From Stramenopiles sp. TOSAG23-3 (lineage: Eukaryota; Sar), in NCBI GenBank assembly GCA_900128585.1, contig LT642562.1:1-14499 (forward strand): a stretch of 14,499 bases of DNA, given 5' to 3'. The notes under the pieces were generated by a model. It had not been told where the DNA came from and made no database searches. It saw only the letters and a list, made by a program, of their open reading frames with translations. The translations under genes and the position numbers were made by a program. Below, piece after piece: positions 7,454 to 14,499 of this stretch. Position 1 is the first letter of the stretch. Each line of letters starts with the position of its first letter.

Positions 7454-10400
7454 TCATTTATTTTCATTCATTCTAGTGAACTCAATTATCATCTCTCCTT
7501 CCCCCCTACTTTGTAACATTTTTACAATCGCCATAAACGGCAATTTGCGCACATTCACGGAGTTCAGGCCAGTCATGTGGTCACCGACATGCAATACACC
7601 ATGTTGTCTGCCGAGGAGGCCACCATCTTTTACTGCGTGGACGATGGCACCTAAATTTTCTGAATACTTTGGCCTTACTTCGACACCGAGCTTCCCCTTG
7701 CCTGATATTTGCACAGTAAAAGTAATAAACTGCGGTTCAGGTTCCGGCAACACAAATTTCGAAATACCATCGAAAAGATTACTTACTTTATCCTTTACTA
7801 AGTCTCCTACAAAATTTTCAACAGCGTCGGAATGGGCCAGTAGCATCGGTAAAGAAAAAGATTTCGTAATTCGATTGGAAACTACTGACATCAAATAGCT
7901 ATTTATTGCGTCTGTAGACCCCTCAAGCTCAAAAATAGACAAATTATTTACCTTTATAGGAGCCTTTAACAACTGAAAGTTAGTTTTAATCCCAAGAATA
8001 TCAGTGAGTGGAATCCCACCAACTTTTGCAAGCTGGTGATCTAGCTGAGCATCGTAGCTTCTTCGAAATGACAAATATATTTTTATCTTTGAAATTTCTA
8101 TATGTTCGATAAATGACCTCCCAGCATGCCCCCCATCGTGCTGGAAGTTCTGCAAGTCTTCCACGTACAAGTCAAGGCGATACTTCCGTGTATTTTTATC
8201 CTTCGGACGCATGAAATAGTGTTGAATATACCTAAAGAAATGTTCGTCGGTATCAATAGCGACAGGGGAAAGTTGTACGCTAAACATCTTAATGTGAGAA
8301 GTATAGCCCGCTGCAATTACACAATTGATTTTCATTCTTAAAAATGGCCTTGATGGGTCAGAAACGAATATGCTGTGTTTCTTACCACGGATTTTTTGTA
8401 CACTGGACAACATTCCCAACGAACAACGGTATTTTACATTCTCACCAGCTTGCTGCGAAACAGCAAAAGTGTCGGTCAGGGTTAAAGATAAAAATTTTTC
8501 GGTCGCATTTAGAAAATGAACTTGCATCTTTTTACAAGAAAATTCCGTTTTAAAACTGTCCAGCGTAGAAACTTTATCCCCCAGTGATTTCCCTTGGTCT
8601 GGAAAAGAGGCAGGGTTAGCTACCGATTCCCAACCGTCATGCTCGCGAGAGGGACTGACGGGATTCCCAGTATCAATATGTTCAAGACGATTCTTTTCAC
8701 TGGCCTTGGAAACACAAATGAGCAATTGGCGAGCACCCCTCCAGTCTACTGTTACTTTCATATCTTCTACTATAAAGATACGAGGACGATGAACACGAAC
8801 ACCCTTCGACCATTTATTCCCCGACTTCGAGAAGCAAATAAATTCGTTCTGACTCGAAGACGCATAGGATCTGTTATGCCCTTTGGTAAAATAGAAAGGA
8901 GTAGGGTCGTTTGGTAAGCAAAGTGTCTTTTGCTGAGTCCCTCTTTGGCAGAAAAAAATATCTTCCTCTGTTTTATTCAATATCAAATACTTTGGGTGAA
9001 AGTGAATGATCCGGGTCAGCCCGAGTCGGCTTGCAAAAGGACCACTGTCAACAGAAAAAAAAATGTCATGCACTTCAGCAACATCTGACACGTAGTTCCA
9101 CTCAATAGCATCGTGTGTACCAGATCGTTCACAATCGCACGGTTGGGACCAGCGCGAGTTTCTGCCATTAACTCTAACTTGCAATTGCGAACCTTGGTGT
9201 TTTGAAAGCATTTTTGGCTCTCCTGAATGAGAAATTGAATCCAGAGATGGGGGTGGTACAACGGCGCAAGGCACACTCTTTTCGTAGTTCTTATATTGCA
9301 ATTCAAGACGGGTGTGATTTACAGCCCAAAAGTTTGCTGCGATATCCATTTTGTCACTCATCATTTTTATGTTCAAGTCAATGGTCTGATCTACCGAAGT
9401 GATGATTTTTAGTTTACAGGAAAATTCTTTTCCCAACTCATATTTCATAGGTAACGACCAAGTGCAACCATCAACACGAACATATATATCAGCATCAAAT
9501 CGATGAAAGGGCGCGGTGTCCCCAACCCCCAAGGTAATTTGTTCATAGTTTTTCCCTTTCAATTTAACCTCAATGAATAACCGACAAGGTAGTAGATTAA
9601 ATATCAAAAAAGGCTCTTTTGAGACAAGTTGCGTGGTTTGGTCTGTTTCCTTATCTTGTTCTTCTGTCTCTGCACTTAGGTTAAAAAATTGCAACATGTT
9701 GACAACAGTGTACGGCCAGCAATTTAGTGTCTGGACTGTTCCTGTATGAAACAAACTCGACTGGCTGCATTTCAAGATTTTATACGTGTACTTTGCATTC
9801 TCTAAAAGAAATAGCCCAACAATACGATCATCTTCTTTACTATTATCGACTAGTGACAAAGAGACAAAATCAATATTAAAACAGTAATGCTGAAAAAACG
9901 GCGACACTATATCTGTTTGGCCGTAATAATATTGAACAATGCGAGAGCCAGCGTTACTCATCTCGCTGATATCGCCTGGAGAAAAGATTTCTTCGACACT
10001 TCCAAAATTCTCATACAACATGCGTGTTAACAGTAAGTAACCACTCTTCGTTAACTTTCCTTTCAGTTTAGGAATACGCGATTCCAAATAAATATGGAGT
10101 GCGCGATCGTCCAGTTTTTCTATCACGAAAGCATCCAGGAGTGGTTGGACTACTGTAGCATTGAACGTAAAATTGTCCAGGCAAATGCTTTCCTCGTCAT
10201 TGTATAACTTTACTTCTTCTGCAGAAATGTGCAGCTGCCGGGTTGCTACAATTTTTGAAGCGCCACCCGTTTTGGCTGATGTGTGGAACGGCAGCGGGCA
10301 ACGGCCGTACTCGCTCAAAATATTGAGGGTTGGCACATACAACACCACCACAGGGGTTTCTTCCGGGTTAACAGGAATGAGTAGATTAATACTTTTGCAG

Positions 10401-13381
10401 CGGCACATAAACTGCATTGCCGAAACGATAGTGTTTTCCGCACCATGCAATAACTGGAAGTCCATGGCTCTAAGATCATCCGGTATAGGGCTCGAAAACA
10501 TCACGGCTTGCCAAAAGTAGTCAATAAGTTCCATATAAAACGAATGCACATACACTATTCGCACAGAGCTTAGCCCCAAATCAAGTTCAGAGTTAATTGT
10601 AACGCCTGCAGAATCCAACACGTCGGATGATTGCTTTGGTATTTCGCCGCTTACATACAAAAATTCAAGAAGAGAGTTTTTTTCTGTATCTTGTAGTTGC
10701 AATATGCATTGGTGCTTTGATCTTTTTGTGCACAAATCAACCCCTCGTATATTTCCAAGCGAACCAACGACTCGGTATTCGCCGTTTTTACCAGATGAGT
10801 AAGTGATAATTGTGTCAATCATTTGAAATCTAGCAACTGCACGGCCAATTTTTTCCTTGTTCAGGGTCAATGACAATTCTTTCATCTTCACGTCTACCTT
10901 AGTGTTCCAGTCATTTGTAACTTGAGTGACGGACGACTCTTCCACAGGCTCCACTTCAATGCTGCCATCTTCATATACGTTCTCTCTAACGACTTTGCCG
11001 CGGGCAGTCCCATCTTCCGAGCTTTGGAAGAACTGGTTGAGCAACGCATTAATAGTGTCCGGATTCCATTGGAGCGCCAATTCCTCAAACTTGATTCCAA
11101 TTGAGACATGTTGCTCCATATAATCAACTGTACAGACAGTATAGATTAAGTCGTCCGAATCGGTAGAGTTTGACGTCGCCAATTTGTGGAACTTTGTACC
11201 AATGTATGGGCTGTCATCAATTTCCAAGTGGCCGATGCTTAAATTGATAAGCTTCAAACTTGGTGCATCCGCTGAGTTCCCGTAAGTAGCTTTCACATAC
11301 CCAAGGTTCATGACAACATTATGATTCGCTGCCAACGGAAAAATTACTTTGGGGCTTAATATCTGGATTTTCGCCCTCAAAACCTGCCTGTTAGCAATTA
11401 TTTCAGCAATCCCCTGTTCTGCCCACGCTTGTAAATTTTCAAGTGTTTCCTTGGCTACCTTTTCAACGTCGGCATTCCGAAGAATATCTTTTCGAAGATC
11501 ATGTACCCGATTGAAGAACTCAAAATTGTAACACACGGTCAACGGCGCAACCTTCAACTCGGTATCAACAGTAGAATGAGTTTTATTGCTTTCTGAAGAA
11601 ACAGAAACGTATAATAATGGTTGAGTAGAGCGAGATTCTCCTTTCGACTTTGTTGTTTCAAAAAACAACAGTTTTCCGTGCTCTGGTTTCCCACTAATTA
11701 TTTCAAAGGTCAAAAGTTCCATTTGCAGGGCCCATAAAGTTGTACCTGAAGTGCGAGGATAGGAGTGGAGAACGAATTGCATTTCACCACCAAACATACC
11801 TTGGGCCAGAAAGGCGCCCCAGTTATTACTCACTACGTTCGTTTGTTCATAAGATGAGCTGTCGTCGAACAATTTAACTGTCGCATTGTACATAGACATG
11901 CCAACTTTAAAGTATGGCATACCCGGATTATCGTTACGGCCTGAACTAGTTTTATTTCCGCGTTCAGCTTCTGATCGTGCCATCGTCCGCGAAGCAATTT
12001 GTTCGTCTTCAACATCAGTGCCAAATAGGACGTCTATGAACGAACTGATTCCAAAACCAGAAACGTCTTCTTTTTCATTAATATCTTGCGAGCGTTCCGC
12101 TTTATCTCGAAGTTCCATTATAGTATTTACATCCAGCATGTCCCGCTCTAGGTGGGTTAATTCTTCTCCCAGGTTTTTTTTTATTTGTCCACTTATTGAC
12201 ATGGAATAAAGATCAACGTATCTCGAGTGCATCGACTTCAAATCCGTCTTAAACCTTGCTTTTTGCATGCGCGACACGGAGGCAAAAAACCCTTTTCGCA
12301 ACATTTGTCGTTGCTTTTTATTTTGAAATATTGCTAACAAATTGCTATATTGTGACATGGAAATGTTCATTTTTAGGCGGTCTAAGTTTGCATGGATTTC
12401 ATAGGCGCTGGGGTAACGAGGCGAACGAGACTTATAGTGAACAAAACGAATGAAAGTGTCCATTGGCGACAAAAGAAATTTTTCTGCTTTTCTTTGAGCG
12501 TTTGTCGAATCGGTACGGAAGATTTCTTGCATGGCAGTTCTCCACTGAGATGTCGACAAAGACGACAAACTTTTAAAATCTTTATCGGCGGACCAATATA
12601 TAGAAAATGATTTAACATGGGCCCGTTTGTTTATGGACAAGTGGTTTTGGGCCTGTTCGCTTTGCAAATCAGCGTCGAAAAAAATCTTTTGCCCTTCTGA
12701 ATTGGTAGTGTATATTGCAATATCACGAAATACAACGCCAATTGAAAACGGGGTCTCTACAGACGACACTCGATCCTCATAACGAATGTGAACATTTTTT
12801 ACATTTATCACAATATTTTCGACTACGTTAGCAATCAGTCCTTGAAAATAAGTCTGGTTTTCCTGGCTGTTAGAAGTGGGGTCGGCAAAGGTGTCCCCGT
12901 TTTTAATCCCCTTCCTGATAATGTCCGCGACAGCAATCTGAGCAGCCTTAACGGACCACTTCTCTTCTAACTCGGTTTTGAAAATTTCAAAGTCATAGTT
13001 TGCGACGTTAGCGTGAGGTCTAGGAACTATTGTCAAAAATACATCATTTACGGTAATTGTTGTGGATTGGCTCGATAATGAAGTGTATGGAACAACAGCC
13101 TGTTTTTCAAGTGGAAGAAGAGATGTTTGGAGTTAGGGAGGAACTTTGTTATTGCGTCTGATGACTTCAAATAAACTTACGTCTAGAGACCCTATGAACC
13201 CTTTCCTCACGGTTACAGGCACAGGCAGGTCCAAAAAATCCAATGCGTTCGGCTTAAAAGACAGGTTCTTCAAGCTGACTTCTCCACTCCAAACGCTCGC
13301 CTCGATATTTTCCTCCGATATTCCATCTAAGTATCTGCCGCAGTAGTTCTGCAACACCGTTGTTATAATCCTCGACGCCAT
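7454..13381 (-). CDS. VPS13: VPS13-like bridge lipid-transfer protein with C-terminal PDZ domain (two exons: 13381-13181 and 13099-7454)
   Basis: VPS13 proteins are rod-like bridges that carry phospholipids between organelles at contact sites. Exon 1 (67 codons) is a clear N-terminal chorein motif: an amphipathic start, 'YLDGISEENIEASVWSGEV', 'LKNLSFKPNALD', 'LDLPVPVTVRKGFIGSL'. Exon 2 resumes in phase with 'VNDVFLTIVP', and residues 158-178 carry the VPS13 hallmark 'VKNVHIRYEDRV'. Splicing gives ~1948 residues. Residues ~180-1220 are the beta-rich groove region. The VAB/SHR-BD adaptor region runs from ~1225 ('FLIFNLLPCRLFIEV') past ~1430 ('IHFHPKYLILNKTEEDI'). The DUF1162-like segment near 1737 contains 'IKIYLSFRRSYD'. 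Residues ~1858-1945 form a PDZ domain with a 'KLGVEV' binding loop. Known VPS13s have ~3100 residues and end in ATG2_C and PH domains, which are absent here. The family call is firm; orthology to a particular VPS13 paralogue is not. Confidence 0.92.
13100..13180 (-). other. Spliceosomal intron in the VPS13-like gene (81 nt, phase 0)
   Basis: On the minus strand the intron starts GTAAGT at 13180 and ends ACAG at 13100. A CTAAC branch-point match lies about 35 bases before the acceptor, followed by a C/T-rich tract. Exon 1 is exactly 67 codons, so splicing keeps the frame. The peptide made across the joint (GSLD|AVVPYTSL) matches the expected chorein-domain flow. Unspliced reading hits a stop after 15 more codons. 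Confidence 0.92.
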
Positions 13382-14068
13382 TGGTCAGGGTGTTTCCAGT
13401 GCGCTGTCCAAGTCTTAGTTTATCGTGTGTAGCAGAAGGAATCAAACATATCAACAATATACGCGAACGGAGCTAATTTATTTGGATAAATTTATGAACT
13501 TTTTCAAAATATGAAAAGTTCAATGTGTTAGCTCTTATTTTATTTACGAAGGTTTACTTCCCTAATATGAAAGGAGAAGAAAAATACGACGATGACAAAA
13601 AAACAAGCAGCAGCATCAGAAGAAAAAAAAAAACACACAAAATTATTTTTTATACTGTAGAAGAATTATTATTATTAATTATTTTCTTCTCATTTGTTGT
13701 TGTTGTTGTTGTTATTGTTGTTCTTACTAATTATACTATAGACACTATATATACTATTACGCTATAAAAATATCTTAATATTATTATATTACTTGGATGG
13801 TATTCTCCTGTACTTGTCACACATATTTGTATTACATTTTTAGTATACTTGGTAGAGTGTAGTAGATAGGATATAATAGAGATTCATTATTGGCAATTAT
13901 GGTGTTAAGCGGAGTTAGACATGAAGTGGCGGGGGTAGGAAAGCCGATGAGATTAATATGTATCAGCAGATTTTTTGTTTTTTTGCGCATATATAAAAAA
14001 AAATTATTCTGCTTTAAAGAACCGCAGCACCGCGCCGTAAAACTTGCGCATTTTATTCATCGTTCTTT
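13382..14068. other. AT-rich intergenic region upstream of the VPS13-like gene
   Basis: This lies between two minus-strand genes and must hold the promoter and leader of the VPS13-like gene and the 3' UTR of the partial gene at the right edge. It contains poly-A and TA-rich runs and a GTT microsatellite. Plus-strand frames here encode only low-complexity peptides and are not believable genes. No RNA gene is seen. Confidence 0.6.
13694..13722. repeat. (GTT)n microsatellite
   Basis: About nine TTG/GTT units in tandem with one interruption (TTA), in AT-rich intergenic DNA upstream of the VPS13-like gene. It is a simple repeat and probably length-variable. Confidence 0.85.
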
Positions 14069-14499
14069 TCACTGTTCCTGCAAAAGAGCAGTCATTTCTG
14101 ACGTACGTTGAATATCGAAAAATAGTGTAGGATTTGCAAAGATTTGCCCTGCTTTCCGTTTCCGGTACAGCTGGAACTTGTCGATCTTAGAATGCCCTTG
14201 GTATCGGGTTATGTCATCTAGGACACCAAAGGGGGCAATTCCCAGCTCACTTCGTAGTTTAATGAACGCGTAATGAAGACCATGCGCAGTGGCAATACTG
14301 ACTGTGAATGCCTGACTCGATTGGACCCCGGGCAAAAGCGCAAGCCATTCCACCACTACAGCACCCTCCGGCGATGGGCGCCAATTACCGCTAAGTCGAT
14401 GCGGATAAACATCGTGGATAGACCCTGAAAGAAACTGCCCCTTCTGTCTGTCTAAAAGGTGATCAACATAATCTCTGGCAAACGTCTCTGAATGGTCTG
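14069..14499 (-). CDS. Unrecognised protein, C-terminal 142 residues (5' end outside the window)
   Basis: The minus-strand frame is open from the window's right edge to TGA at 14071-14069 and is richer in G+C than the DNA after it. The visible part has mixed, globular composition: 'RDYVDHLLDRQKGQFL', then 'HDVYPHRLSGNWRPSPEG', a hydrophobic strand 'AVVVEWLALLPGV', 'FTVSIATAHGLHYAFIKLR', and a basic segment 'IDKFQLYRKRKAGQIF' near the end. There is no membrane helix, coiled coil or repeat. I do not recognise the family or any catalytic motif. It is co-directional with the VPS13-like gene, whose start lies 687 bases further on. That the frame is coding is likely from composition and length; its function is unknown. 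Confidence 0.6.
   Translation of the reverse strand, partial: DHSETFARDYVDHLLDRQKGQFLSGSIHDVYPHRLSGNWRPSPEGAVVVEWLALLPGVQSSQAFTVSIATAHGLHYAFIKLRSELGIAPFGVLDDITRYQGHSKIDKFQLYRKRKAGQIFANPTLFFDIQRTSEMTALLQEQ

Noticed and set aside
7422-7898. Plus-strand 158-codon frame
   Set aside because: It is antisense to the PDZ-encoding end of the VPS13-like gene, with no recognisable domain.
13133-13381. Separate 82-residue chorein gene upstream of the large VPS13 frame
   Set aside because: The last 15 residues are intron read-through. GTAAGT/ACAG splicing joins the first 67 codons in phase to the next exon.
13525-13767. Plus-strand 80-codon frame with a Val-rich hydrophobic stretch
   Set aside because: The poly-Val and Lys-rich segments are translations of the GTT microsatellite and poly-A runs.
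13890-13980. Possible tRNA in the GC-richer stretch near 13900
   Set aside because: No B-box (GGTTCGANTCC-like) and no cloverleaf pairing were found.
13890-14111. Plus-strand 73-codon frame
   Set aside because: It overlaps the coding end of the right-edge minus-strand gene and otherwise crosses A-rich intergenic DNA. Its composition is not protein-like.

Overview
This window comes from the nuclear genome of a eukaryotic microbe, not a bacterium. The longest gene is a split VPS13-family gene whose only visible intron has textbook GTAAGT...AG ends. Another gene opens with an N-myristoylation-type N-terminus (MGGTIS). Genes are separated by AT-rich stretches of about 590 to 690 bases, and most look intron-poor. 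The lineage cannot be fixed from sequence alone; a free-living protist is plausible, and a stramenopile is only one possibility. Everything is read in the standard genetic code.

Layout from left to right. (1) At 13-3264 (+) is a large EF-hand/coiled-coil protein that looks cytoskeletal. Its first 79 bases are an exact inverted copy of its own 3' end (3164-3242), so the apparent N-terminus is very probably a chimeric joint and the true 5' end is missing. (2) At 3851-4762 (+) is a predicted N-myristoylated, cysteine-rich protein with a hydrophobic segment and a PH-like fold. (3) At 5394-6830 (+) is a complete amidase-signature hydrolase with an intact Lys-Ser-Ser triad. (4) At 6831-7453 is a convergent intergenic stretch with a diverged duplication and one doubtful small ORF on the minus strand. 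(5) At 7454-13381 (-) is a two-exon VPS13-like bridge lipid-transfer protein of about 1948 residues. It ends in a PDZ domain where VPS13 proteins normally carry ATG2_C and PH modules. (6) At 14069-14499 (-) is the 3' end of an unrecognised gene that runs off the right edge.

The first three genes point right and the last two point left, so the amidase and the VPS13 gene meet tail to tail. There is no operon. Several products relate to membranes or lipids (lipid-anchored PH-like protein, lipid-bridge protein, possibly a fatty-amide-type amidase), but in a eukaryotic genome this closeness may mean nothing. The most notable items are the VPS13-PDZ architecture, the lipid-anchored PH-like protein and the foldback joint at the left edge. 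I saw no tRNA, rRNA, transposon or CRISPR.
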